From positions 1 through 29,531 of the forward strand of contig JAIESC010000248.1 of NCBI GenBank assembly GCA_019746355.1: DNA of 29,531 bases. Reading direction: 5' to 3'. Of this stretch, positions 9,487 through 20,305 are shown in pieces (within the stretch, counting starts at the first letter, position 1; every line of letters starts with the position of its first letter). The notes beneath the pieces were generated by a model, which saw only the letters and a list, made by a program, of their open reading frames with translations, made no database searches and had not been told where the DNA came from. The translations under genes were made by a program, and so were the position numbers. This DNA is from Xanthobacteraceae bacterium. Its GTDB lineage: Bacteria; Pseudomonadota; Alphaproteobacteria; Rhizobiales; Xanthobacteraceae.

Positions 9487-9915
9487 GTGCAGAAACAGGT
9501 CATCAAGGCCGACGTCGCCGAGACCGGCGGTCCGTTCAACCTCTGCGTCAAGCACGGCAACATGATCTACATCTCCGGCCTGCCGCCGTTCGACGCGGAG
9601 TATTCGGCAGCGTTGCGAAATGCCCGCGCCAACAAGCAGCCGATCCCGCCCTTCCCCGACGTGCCGTTCGAGAAGCAGGTGCGGATCGTCATGGACAACA
9701 TGAAGAAGCTCGTCGAGGCCGCGGGCTCCAACATGGACTGCCTGCTGAAGGTGATCGTCTGGCTCAAGGACCAGCGGCAGCAGGAAGAATTCGACCGCAT
9801 CTACCGCACCTACTTCAGCAGCCAGGAGACGCTGCCGGCGCGCACGCGGATGCAGGCCGGCCGCACGCCGATGGATTGCGGGCTCGAGGTCGAGGCGATC
9901 GGCTACGTGGCGTAG
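9487..9915 (+). CDS. RidA/YjgF-family enamine/imine deaminase
   Basis: A 142-residue protein of the trimeric Rid family, which hydrolyses reactive enamines and imines to ketoacids. The N-terminal strand pattern GNMIYISGLPPFDAE, the central FEKQVRIVMDNMKKLVEAAGSNMDCLLKV segment and the conserved Arg in LPARTRMQAG (Arg119, the carboxylate-binding Arg of the family) are all present. It starts at a GTG with GAGGGAG 8 bases upstream, 17 bases after the hydantoinase stop, so it is in the same operon. It probably removes an imine intermediate or damages-prone product of the pathway. It diverges from housekeeping RidA, and I expect a pathway-specific subfamily. Confidence 0.87.
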   Translation: MQKQVIKADVAETGGPFNLCVKHGNMIYISGLPPFDAEYSAALRNARANKQPIPPFPDVPFEKQVRIVMDNMKKLVEAAGSNMDCLLKVIVWLKDQRQQEEFDRIYRTYFSSQETLPARTRMQAGRTPMDCGLEVEAIGYVA

Positions 9916-9953
9916 GCCAGGGAAGAGCCGGGCGTGAGCGAAGGGAGATCGCG

Positions 9954-10247
9954 ATGGGCACCTATATCCTGCTGGTGAACTCCACCGACCAGGGCGCAAA
10001 AGGCGTCAAGGAAATCCCGGACCGCCAGGAGGCGTCGCGCGAGACGGCAAAGAAGCTCGGCATCGTGCGCAAGAACGTCTACATGACGTTCGGCCCCTAC
10101 GACTTCGTGCAGGTGATCGAGGCGCCCAACGACGAGGCCGTCGCCAAGTACGCGCTGAGCGTCAGCGCGAAGGGCAATGTGCGGACGACGACGATGCGCG
10201 CCTTCGACGAGCCCGAGCATCTCGAGTTCATCAAGAGCCTGCCTTAA
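9954..10247 (+). CDS. GYD domain-containing protein
   Basis: A small alpha/beta protein of 97 residues with no signal or membrane segment. The name-giving motif appears as GPYDFVQVIEAPND (about residues 46-59), preceded by the helix ASRETAKKLGI. The ATG at 9954 has AAGGGAG about 7 bases upstream and follows the RidA gene by 38 bases, so it closes the hydantoinase operon. GYD proteins are ferredoxin-like folds of unknown role, often next to catabolic genes. No catalytic residues can be assigned. Nothing resembling a terminator follows directly on this strand. Confidence 0.82.
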   Translation: MGTYILLVNSTDQGAKGVKEIPDRQEASRETAKKLGIVRKNVYMTFGPYDFVQVIEAPNDEAVAKYALSVSAKGNVRTTTMRAFDEPEHLEFIKSLP

Positions 10248-10475
10248 AGCCTGACCTCTTCAGTGCCGACGGGATTTGGGTGGCGTGCAACCGCCGGTTA
10301 TCGTTTTCGCAGCCCGGCTCTGCTCGCATCGAGCCTTCGCCCCCCGGGCATGCGAACGAGTGCCGCCGCGAGCCTGCTGCCCGCCCCCGATGGCGTGACG
10401 CCATCGACCTATTGGCGCTACGTCCCACCGTCGAGGCCGCGGCCCGGCGCGCCGCCATCGCAGAATCCGTGATCG

Positions 10476-10505
10476 AAAAACGGCCGGGCCTTGCGGCCCG
10501 GCCGT
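10476..10505 (-). terminator. Rho-independent terminator of the Tim44-domain gene
   Basis: A perfect 11-bp stem (ACGGCCGGGCC and GGCCCGGCCGT) with a 4-base loop lies about 30 bases beyond the stop at 10536. On the - strand it is followed by a run of five T. The 230 bases between here and the GYD gene hold only a small GATGGCG-TGA-CGCCATC hairpin and no supportable gene. Confidence 0.85.
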
Positions 10506-10535
10506 CGCGTCGCCTGATACGCTACGCGGCGCTAC

Positions 10536-11513
10536 TCACTCGGTCTGCTGGATCGCCGACAGTATCCACTGCCCGCCGCGGGCGCGGCGGAACGTCCAGA
10601 GCTCGGTCGCCTCCGACGGCAGTTGCTCGATCAGCCGGCCGTCGTCGCGCGCGACGATGCGGTCGTTGAGCGAGTAGCGCATCGCCACCGTCGCGTATTC
10701 ATCGTTGCCCTCGCGCCAGGCTTCCGACAGGTCGCCCTGCAACAGCTTGATGTCGCTGATCTGGTTGACGTCGCCGTTGCTCGCGTTGTGGGCGAGCTCG
10801 TCCGAGTAATAGGACAACATCTCCGGCGTCACGCGCGCACGCAGCGCGCTGAGGTCTTCCTTGCCGTAAGCGGTCTGAACCTCACCGAGAAGCTTCTCGA
10901 ACGCGTTGAAGTCCTCCGGCTGCAGTTCGATGTTCTGGCTCGGCGGCGGCGCGGTCTGCGCCGACGACCCGCCGAACAGGCCGCCGAGCATCGGCGACGG
11001 CTGTTGATCGTGGCCGTTGCCGTTCAGACCCTGACGCAGCGACGGGCCGCCTGCGGTCGCGGGCTCGACGCCGTTCCTGCGCTGCCACCAGCGGTACAGC
11101 AGCATGCCAATCACGACGATGATGCCGATCTGCAGCAGCAGGCCGAGCATCGAGGCGAAGCCGCCCATACCGCCCATGAAGCCGTGGCCGAACAGCATGC
11201 CGAACAGGCCCGCGCCGATGAAGCCCGCGGCCAAGCCGCCAAGCAGTCCGCCGCCGAACAACCCGCCCGGCCGTGCAGCCTGACTCGTGGTCGCCGGCGT
11301 GTTGGGACGCGCCTGGCTCGGCTGCGCCATGGTGCGGTCCATCGGACGCGCTGCGTTCGGCGCGGTCGCCGTCGACGGCGGAGCCGAATAGGTCTGCGAG
11401 CCGCGGCTGCCCATGCTGCCCTTCGAGCGCGCATCGGCGTTGACGACGGTGAACGCAAGCATGGCGGCAAGCGCCGCGAGCACAAACAGCGGACCGCGTT
11501 TGGTGCGAAGCAT
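10536..11513 (-). CDS. Tim44-like domain protein, membrane-associated
   Basis: A 325-residue envelope protein. A signal peptide or N-terminal anchor (FVLAALAAMLAFTVVNADA) is followed by a Ser/Pro/Thr/Ala-rich stretch. Then comes a glycine-rich hydrophobic region (GGLFGGGLLGGLAAGFIGAG) and a second membrane span (LLLQIGIIVVIGMLLYRWW). The C-terminal half from about residue 190 (EDFNAFEKLLGEVQTAYGKEDLSALRARVTPEMLSYYSDEL) is a Tim44/MBA1-like domain. In mitochondria this fold binds membranes and nascent chains; in alphaproteobacteria the role is not established. The ATG at 11513 has GAGAGGGA upstream. It ends in a strong terminator and seems monocistronic. Confidence 0.86.
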   Translation of the reverse strand: MLRTKRGPLFVLAALAAMLAFTVVNADARSKGSMGSRGSQTYSAPPSTATAPNAARPMDRTMAQPSQARPNTPATTSQAARPGGLFGGGLLGGLAAGFIGAGLFGMLFGHGFMGGMGGFASMLGLLLQIGIIVVIGMLLYRWWQRRNGVEPATAGGPSLRQGLNGNGHDQQPSPMLGGLFGGSSAQTAPPPSQNIELQPEDFNAFEKLLGEVQTAYGKEDLSALRARVTPEMLSYYSDELAHNASNGDVNQISDIKLLQGDLSEAWREGNDEYATVAMRYSLNDRIVARDDGRLIEQLPSEATELWTFRRARGGQWILSAIQQTE

Positions 11514-11665
11514 GGTGTTCCCTCTCAATGGCCTGATCCCGGCCTATTAGACTTACGTCTTAGGTCTTGGAGTTACGTCACAGCATTATATCGTGATAGT
11601 GAGCAGGAACTGTTAGGGGCGCTGCATAAAGCCGCAGGCCCGCTCACAGGCTGGTGTCAGGGCAG

Positions 11666-12316
11666 TTATCGCACTGCAGCATGGGTTTGCCGTTGGCTTG
11701 CGGGCTGGCCAATGCTGGCAAGGCAGGCGCGGAACGCCGGCAAGGCCGGGGCGAGGCCGCCGAGCGGCAGACGGACCGCCGTACCTCCCGTGCGAATCTC
11801 CAGATGGCTGGAAGCCACGAGCTCGGCCATCCGCTCGGCTGCGGGGCCGAAGGCGATATCGATCAGATCCTTGCCGCGCACCGCCGCGGCAGGCGTCCGC
11901 TCGGTGCCATCGGCGGTGACGAGCGTCACGGCGATATCGCGGGCGCTCGAGAACGACCATTCGGCAGCGCGTACGCGCAGCACGGCGAACTGGTCGTCGG
12001 CGCTGATCATGAACTGGGGCTTGCCCTCCTGCGGGTCGGCGGCTCGCGCTGGCGAGCGAAGCGAGCGGCCAGCGCGAGTACTTTTTGGTGGCCGCGCCGG
12101 ACCCTCGTGTCGCTTCGCGCCACTCGGCGGCGCGGCATCCGAGCGGATGCCGATCATGCAGTGGCTGATCGTGGCCTCGCCGGCGCGGACCACGACCCAA
12201 GTGCCTTCCGGCCTGACGTTGAGACGGCGGACCGGCGCGCCGGCCTGGGCGGCGGCTTCGGTGGCGATCACGGTGGCGGCGATGGTCGCAAGCGCAACAA
12301 GGACGGTGCGGATCAC
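11666..12316 (-). CDS. Secreted protein of unknown function carrying an internal palindrome
   Basis: I do not recognise this family with certainty. The 216-residue product has a clear signal peptide (VLVALATIAATVIATEAAAQA) and a mature part with a WVVV/ISHCMIG segment and a KPQFMISADDQFAVLRV segment. That pattern recalls invasion-associated-locus-B-like periplasmic proteins. The GTG at 12316 is preceded by AAGGGGAA; a second GTG at 12349 is less likely. About 30 residues in the middle (after IRSDAAPPSG and before EGKPQF) are Arg/Pro/Ala/Ser-rich. They are encoded by a palindromic element at 12043-12136 that appears inserted in frame. It lies between two terminators and looks monocistronic. 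Confidence 0.72.
   Translation of the reverse strand: MIRTVLVALATIAATVIATEAAAQAGAPVRRLNVRPEGTWVVVRAGEATISHCMIGIRSDAAPPSGAKRHEGPARPPKSTRAGRSLRSPARAADPQEGKPQFMISADDQFAVLRVRAAEWSFSSARDIAVTLVTADGTERTPAAAVRGKDLIDIAFGPAAERMAELVASSHLEIRTGGTAVRLPLGGLAPALPAFRACLASIGQPASQRQTHAAVR
12043..12136. repeat. Palindromic element inside a coding sequence
   Basis: Perfect arms CTCGCGCTGG (12043-12052) and CCAGCGCGAG (12069-12078) flank a 16-base loop of GCGAGC-type repeats. A second stem, GCCGCGCC (12091-12098) and GGCGCGGC (12129-12136), follows at once. The double hairpin lies within the open frame of the secreted protein and keeps it open. The encoded residues are low-complexity and basic, unlike the rest of the protein. 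Confidence 0.65.
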
Positions 12317-12460
12317 GGTAAATTCCCCTTGATACGCATCAGATGCCACGCCCTCCCGCGCGGTTCAGGGCGGCAATACAGGCGATACAAATTTTGAGCA
12401 GCGACCGGTGCGTCGTTACCGAACCGGTGTGCGGCTACCTAAAGCCGGTGCGCTGTTGCC

Positions 12461-12498
12461 AAAGAAGAAGCGGGGCGGACCCCCTCCGGCCGCCCCGC
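12461..12498 (-). terminator. Terminator of the extensin-like gene
   Basis: A 9-bp perfect stem (GCGGGGCGG and CCGCCCCGC, loop 11 bases) lies about 20 bases beyond the stop at 12520. On the - strand the T-rich TTCTTCTTT follows it. Confidence 0.75.
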
Positions 12499-12519
12499 CG
12501 CCCTCCGCCCCTAACGCTG

Positions 12520-14010
12520 TCAGTAGACCTTGTGCTTGTTTGTGGACCAATCGATGGCGGGCCGCGGACCCGTATCCTCGACCCAGTCATTGTCCTCGGC
12601 TGCCGGGTTCTTGTTGCCCGGACGCTGCGCCACAATCGTTCCGGTGGTATCGCGGCGGTCGCCGCGCCAGGCGAACGGATCGTCGCCCGGCTGCAGCACC
12701 GGGTCGTAGCGCCGCGTCGGCTCCGGCTCGATCCGCCGTGACGCGTAGGCCGGATTGCGTCGCGCCTGTGCGGCCACGAGATCGCCGTCCACCGCGCCCG
12801 GATTGCAGATGCGTCGTCCGCTCGGCCGCCGCATCAGGTCGACGTGGATGTGGTCGTAGTGAAACTGGTTGGAGCCGGGCGCGAGCACGGTGGTGAACTG
12901 ATCGCAGGCCGCCCCTTGAATGTCGCGCAGGAAGCCCTGCTCTTCCGGCGAGCCGCGCCAGCCGTTCTTGACGGTGATGCGGCGGCCGTCCGCGAGCACA
13001 AAGGCGGCGATGTCGAGCGCGTTGCCGAACGCATGCTCGGAGATCGGTGCGCCCGCCTGACCATTCATGCCGCGGCACGAATAGGCCGAGATCTGCTTGA
13101 TCTCGGCGACCGGCTGGCGGAACCACTTCATCGCCGCAGGCTGCACCGAGCCAGCGATCCAGCGGTCGAGCGCGGAGACGATCGGACATGCGAGTGTCGC
13201 CGTGGGCTTGACCTCGACCGGCGTCGCCGCTGCGACCGGCTGGCGCTGCGGACCGAGCGCCGGCAAAGGCCGCGGGCGTTGCGCGGGGATCGACGAGGGC
13301 GCAGCCCCAGGCCGCGCGTAAGGCGGCAGTTCGTCGTCGTCCTGTTGAACTGCTTGGCGCCCCCGACGCGGTGGCGATGACTGCGGATCGTAGGTCTGCT
13401 GCGGCGGCGCGTAATTCGGCTGCGGCTGGCCGTGAACCGGCTGCTGCTGATAGCTCGGCTGCGGTTGCGGCTGGTAATTGGGCTGCGCCTGATAATTCGG
13501 CTGCGGCTGCACCCGCTGCCAGTCCGGCGGTGCGCGAAGATTCTGCGGCGGCGCGCCGAGCTGCTGGTAGCCTTGCTGCGCTCCCGGCGGCTCGAGCGAC
13601 ATCGGTGCGCCGGGCTGCTGAGGCGCATAGCGCGGCTGGGCGAGCGGCGCGCTTTGCACCGATGCGCTGTACGGCTGTTGCTGGATCGGCCAGCGCGGCT
13701 CGGCGGCTGCGCGTCCGGCACTGGGAATGGCACCCGGCGGCCTGAGCTCTTCGCCGTAGCCCAGCGCCGAGCTTTCGCCGAGCGCCGTGACCTTCAGCGG
13801 AAACTCAGCACCGCACATCCCCGGCCCGTCGATCGGCGAGATACGGACGATGTTGACGCCTTCCTTGACGGTGCCGGAGTTGAGGCAGGCGACCTCGGCG
13901 TCCTTGCGCCAGGGCGCGCGCGACTCGTAGCTCAGAAAACCCCGGCCGCAGCCCGCGAGCGCGACCAGGATGAGGCTGCCACCGAGAACCCAACGCACGC
14001 CACGCGACAT
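12520..14010 (-). CDS. Extensin-like C-terminal domain lipoprotein
   Basis: A 496-residue envelope protein. The lipobox LVALAGC (Cys21) marks it as a lipoprotein. Residues about 90-260 form a Pro/Gln/Tyr-rich linker with QPNYQPQPQPSYQQQP-type repeats. The C-terminal part from about residue 270 is an extensin-like domain (PF06904), a fold related to M15 and D-Ala-D-Ala metallopeptidases. The putative metal ligands are in SEHAFGNALDIA (His and Asp) and YDHIHVD (His). A role in peptidoglycan trimming or binding is likely but not shown. The ATG at 14010 lacks a strong ribosome site. The long linker could span the periplasm and reach the peptidoglycan layer. Confidence 0.87.
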   Translation of the reverse strand: MSRGVRWVLGGSLILVALAGCGRGFLSYESRAPWRKDAEVACLNSGTVKEGVNIVRISPIDGPGMCGAEFPLKVTALGESSALGYGEELRPPGAIPSAGRAAAEPRWPIQQQPYSASVQSAPLAQPRYAPQQPGAPMSLEPPGAQQGYQQLGAPPQNLRAPPDWQRVQPQPNYQAQPNYQPQPQPSYQQQPVHGQPQPNYAPPQQTYDPQSSPPRRGRQAVQQDDDELPPYARPGAAPSSIPAQRPRPLPALGPQRQPVAAATPVEVKPTATLACPIVSALDRWIAGSVQPAAMKWFRQPVAEIKQISAYSCRGMNGQAGAPISEHAFGNALDIAAFVLADGRRITVKNGWRGSPEEQGFLRDIQGAACDQFTTVLAPGSNQFHYDHIHVDLMRRPSGRRICNPGAVDGDLVAAQARRNPAYASRRIEPEPTRRYDPVLQPGDDPFAWRGDRRDTTGTIVAQRPGNKNPAAEDNDWVEDTGPRPAIDWSTNKHKVY

Positions 14011-14162
14011 CGGCGGACAATGCGAGGAATTCCCTTAATGACTCTTTAGCGATGCAGGGCGGCGTATGGTGAACCAATCGTTGATACGGCCTTGATCCGC
14101 GGCGGCTTTCCGGGCCAAAACCGGTCCGGGCGGGGGCAATTGCGCCCCCGGGGGATGAGCGA

Positions 14163-14396
14163 ATGGACCACAAGACCCGGATCATTCTTGTCAGCACCAT
14201 GACCTCGGTCATGGTGCTGATGGTCACGCTGATCGCCACCTTTCTCAACATCGGGCTCCGCCACGACTTTGTGATCCAGTGGATCAAGGCCTATCTGATC
14301 AGCTGGCCGATCGCGGCGATCACCGGCTATTTCATTATGCCGGCGGCGCGACGCATCACGACGCGGGTCGTCAATCTGATCGACGGCACCGCCTGA
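14163..14396 (+). CDS. DUF2798 family small membrane protein
   Basis: A 77-residue protein with two membrane spans (about residues 8-28 and 42-60) and the family pattern FVIQWIKAYLISWPIAAITGYFIMPAARRI. Function unknown. The ribosome site GGGGGATGAG lies just upstream and directly abuts a 7-bp hairpin (CGGGGGC 14131-14137, GCCCCCG 14144-14150). Its TGA shares a base with the ATG of the amidase gene (TGATG), so the two are translationally coupled. The 150 bases upstream separate it from the divergent lipoprotein gene and should hold both promoters. Confidence 0.85.
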   Translation: MDHKTRIILVSTMTSVMVLMVTLIATFLNIGLRHDFVIQWIKAYLISWPIAAITGYFIMPAARRITTRVVNLIDGTA

Positions 14397-15694
14397 TGCT
14401 CTCAGCCCTCGATTTCGCCCGCCGCCTCGAAAGCGGTGAACTCACTCCCGCGCTGGCGGTGGAACTCTGCGCCAATGCCATCGCCAAGACCGAGGCCGAG
14501 GTCGGGGCGTTCGTCACGCTCGATCTCGACGGCGCGCGCAAGGCTGCCGCGACCGAGGCGCTGAAGGGCAAGCCGCTGCGCGGCCTGCCGGTGGCGCTGA
14601 AAGACATCTTCGACACGGCGGACATGCCGACCGAGTACGGCTCGAAGCTCTATCCCGGCCACCGGCCGAAGACCGACGCCAGCATGGTCACGCAGATCAA
14701 GCGCGCCGGCGGCGTCCTCCTCGGCAAGACCGTCACCACCGAGTTCGCCCACACCGATCCGGGCAAGACCAAGAATCCGCGGAACCTCGCCTATACGCCT
14801 GGCGGCTCCTCGTCGGGCTCGGCCGCCGCCGTCGCTGCGGGGTTTGTGCCGCTCGCGACCGGCACCCAGACCGGCGGCTCGATCATCCGGCCAGCAAGCT
14901 TCTGCGGCGTCGCGGGCTTCAAACCGTCGTTCGGGCTTTTGCCGACCATCGGCATCAAGTGCGTGTCCTGGCATCTCGACACCGCGGGCTTTTTTGCCGC
15001 CTCGGTCGCCGACGTCGCCTTTGCCGCCGCGGTCCTGACCGAGCGCGACCTGCGGGTCGACCAGCGTGCCCCGGTGTCGCCGCGGATCGGCGTGCTGCGC
15101 CAGCAGCCGTGGCCCTCGGCCTCGACCGACATGGCGGCGGCCCTCGACATGGCGGCCCGCGCCGCCGCCGCGGCGATGGCCCGCGTCAAGGACGTGCTGC
15201 TGCCGCCGGTGCTCTCGGCCGCGTTCCGCGCCCATGCCACCATCCACGCCTATGAGGCCGCCCGCGCGCTCGCGCCCGAATACGAGCGCGCCCGCGAGGC
15301 GCTGCTGGCCCAGGGCAAGAAACCGCAGGACCCGATCTGCAAGGGCACCCGCGAGTTGATCGAGAACGGCATGAAGATTTCGGCCGACGTCTATGACGAC
15401 GCCCGCCGCACCGCGAGCCAGGCGCGCAGGGCCGTCACCGACCTGATGAGCGACTTCGATGTGATCCTGTCGCCCTCGGCACCGGGCGCGCCGCCAAAGG
15501 GCTACGTCACCACCGGCAGCTCGACCTTCAACCGGCTCTGGACCCTGATGGGAACTCCGTGCGTGAACGTGCCGGGCCTCGCCGACCCGAACGGTCTGCC
15601 GCTCGGGGTGCAGATGATCGGCCGATTCGGGGCCGACCGGGCGACGCTCGAGGCCGCCCTGTTCCTTGAGTCGGCCTTGGCCCGACGCGGGTAG
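14396..15694 (+). CDS. Amidase signature family protein
   Basis: A cytoplasmic amide hydrolase of 432 residues with the Ser-cisSer-Lys triad. The Lys is in GLPVALKDIFD (about residue 67). The cis-Ser is in GGSSSGSAAAVAAG, and the nucleophilic Ser is in GTQTGGSIIRPASFCGV. It resembles the GatA fold, but the genes for the other GatCAB subunits are absent and the C-terminus is short. It is therefore a stand-alone amidase rather than the tRNA amidotransferase. The start is the ATG overlapping the DUF2798 stop. The substrate cannot be told. Residues about 255-275 are an Ala-rich segment (ALDMAARAAAAAMARVKDV). Confidence 0.88.
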   Translation: MLSALDFARRLESGELTPALAVELCANAIAKTEAEVGAFVTLDLDGARKAAATEALKGKPLRGLPVALKDIFDTADMPTEYGSKLYPGHRPKTDASMVTQIKRAGGVLLGKTVTTEFAHTDPGKTKNPRNLAYTPGGSSSGSAAAVAAGFVPLATGTQTGGSIIRPASFCGVAGFKPSFGLLPTIGIKCVSWHLDTAGFFAASVADVAFAAAVLTERDLRVDQRAPVSPRIGVLRQQPWPSASTDMAAALDMAARAAAAAMARVKDVLLPPVLSAAFRAHATIHAYEAARALAPEYERAREALLAQGKKPQDPICKGTRELIENGMKISADVYDDARRTASQARRAVTDLMSDFDVILSPSAPGAPPKGYVTTGSSTFNRLWTLMGTPCVNVPGLADPNGLPLGVQMIGRFGADRATLEAALFLESALARRG

Positions 15695-15838
15695 GCATTC
15701 GGTCGTTTCGACCTACCTGACGTTGCAATTGCCCAAAATATTCTCAGCCGCGTGCAGGTATCATACGGTAGTTATCCCCGCCCCTGTGCGCCGATTTCCC
15801 ATTCTACAACAATAGCTTATTGAGGCTCGGTGACACCC

Positions 15839-15864
15839 GGAACGGTGCGGCGCTGCAGCACGTT
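15839..15864 (+). promoter_or_regulatory. EcfG-type general stress promoter
   Basis: GGAAC (15839-15843), 17 bases, then CGTT (15861-15864). This matches the alphaproteobacterial general stress sigma factor EcfG consensus GGAAC-N16/17-CGTT exactly. It lies about 65 bases before the start of the small peptide gene. The rest of 15695-15928 shows no gene. Confidence 0.6.
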
Positions 15865-15928
15865 TGTCATTTCGGGCTGAGCGGGCGGTCTGCTAGACTC
15901 ATCCCAGTTTCAACGAGGAGGCCGATTG

Positions 15929-16012
15929 GTGGACCTGACTTTACGACTGAACGTCCTGGCAGTTTTCGCGGCGATCGCTTTTGTCGGCGCGGTGCTGTTC
16001 GGCGCTTTCTGA
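15929..16012 (+). CDS. 27-residue single-span membrane peptide
   Basis: A very short gene with strong signals. GAGGAGG lies 7 bases before the GTG start, an EcfG-type promoter lies upstream, and a perfect hairpin terminator follows. The product begins DLTLRLNV after the start residue and continues as one hydrophobic helix (LAVFAAIAFVGAVLFGAF) to the stop. That fits a single-pass inner-membrane peptide with a short N-terminal tail. I know of similar short peptides in related genomes only in a general way and assign no function. Stress-induced assembly with another membrane protein is one possibility. A TTG one codon earlier is the alternative start. Confidence 0.6.
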   Translation: MDLTLRLNVLAVFAAIAFVGAVLFGAF

Positions 16013-16062
16013 GTTGGGAGAACACTGAAGACCGAACCCGTCAATGAAGCGGCATAAGGTGC

Positions 16063-16096
16063 ACACCGGAGGGCCTCACCCTCCGGTGTCATGTTT
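16063..16096 (+). terminator. Terminator downstream of the small peptide gene
   Basis: A perfect 11-bp stem (ACACCGGAGGG and CCCTCCGGTGT, 5-base loop) is followed by CATGTTTT on the + strand. It lies 50 bases after the peptide stop and 27 bases beyond the metH stop on the other strand, so it may serve both convergent transcripts. Confidence 0.7.
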
Positions 16097-16122
16097 TGGG
16101 GCATCGCGCCGCCGCCGCAGGA

Positions 16123-19851
<3,729 letters not shown>

Positions 19852-19866
19852 GACTACGCCACTTGC

Positions 19867-20247
19867 TCAGCTCTGTTCCCTCTCCCCTTCGGGGAGAGGG
19901 CTAGGGTGAGGGGGAACGGCTTTCAGCGTTGTGACAATGGTCTCCAGAACACCGTCGATGTTCTGAAGCACGTCGTTGTTCCAGAAGCGCAGAACCAAGT
20001 AGCCTCGCGCTTCGAGCGCCGCAGTCCTTTTGGCATCATCGGCACCACGCTCGGCGTGTTGTCCGCCGTCGAGTTCGACAATCAGATGCGCGGACTCGCA
20101 ACAAAAGTCTGCGATATACGGCCCAATCGTGACTTGCCGCCGAAACTTGAATCCGTCGAGGCGACGGTCGCGCAGCCGGAACCAGAGCTTGCGCTCAACA
20201 TCGGTTTGGCCCCGCCGCAACCGTCTTGCTGTGGCAACCTGAGACAC
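19867..20247 (-). CDS. DUF559 (Vsr-like) endonuclease-fold protein
   Basis: A 126-residue protein of the DUF559 family, a PD-(D/E)XK nuclease fold related to very-short-patch repair endonucleases. After the basic start ATARRLRRGQTDVERKLWFRLR comes the core: GPYIADFCC supplies the catalytic Asp and IVELDGGQH supplies the Glu-x-Asp and Gln-His motif, followed by RTAALEARGYLVLRFWNNDV. The last 15 residues (PPHPSPLPEGEREQS) are encoded by the cassette end and are not part of the fold. The GTG start lies 9 bases after the metF stop with GAGGG between, so translation is coupled to metF. Its biological role is unknown; its position between inverted ends suggests it mobilises or maintains the cassette. 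Confidence 0.85.
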   Translation of the reverse strand: MSQVATARRLRRGQTDVERKLWFRLRDRRLDGFKFRRQVTIGPYIADFCCESAHLIVELDGGQHAERGADDAKRTAALEARGYLVLRFWNNDVLQNIDGVLETIVTTLKAVPPHPSPLPEGEREQS

Positions 20248-20305
20248 CGTACGCCCTCACCCGCCCGCGCTTCGCGCGGGCACCCTCTCCCCACGGGAGA
20301 GGGAA
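19876..20305 (-). mobile_element. DUF559 cassette with inverted hairpin ends
   Basis: Both ends begin with TTCCCTCTCCC, pair back in a hairpin with GGGAGAGGG, and then reach GTGAGGG pointing inward. Left: hairpin 19878-19900 and GTGAGGG near 19906-19912. Right, on the - strand: hairpin 20303-20283, a second hairpin GCCCGCGC/GCGCGGGC (20263-20281), then GTGAGGG at 20260-20254. Between the ends lies only the DUF559 gene. The unit interrupts the metF-metH pair. I see no clear target duplication. That it moves is inference. Confidence 0.6.

Noticed and set aside
10263..10472. A short + strand frame after the GYD gene
   Set aside because: No ribosome site and a Pro/Arg-rich low-complexity product; it ends just before the terminator of the opposite gene.
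19876..20305. A CRISPR array or a toxin-antitoxin pair around the DUF559 gene
   Set aside because: The repeats are only two and inverted, there are no spacers, and no second small gene accompanies the nuclease.
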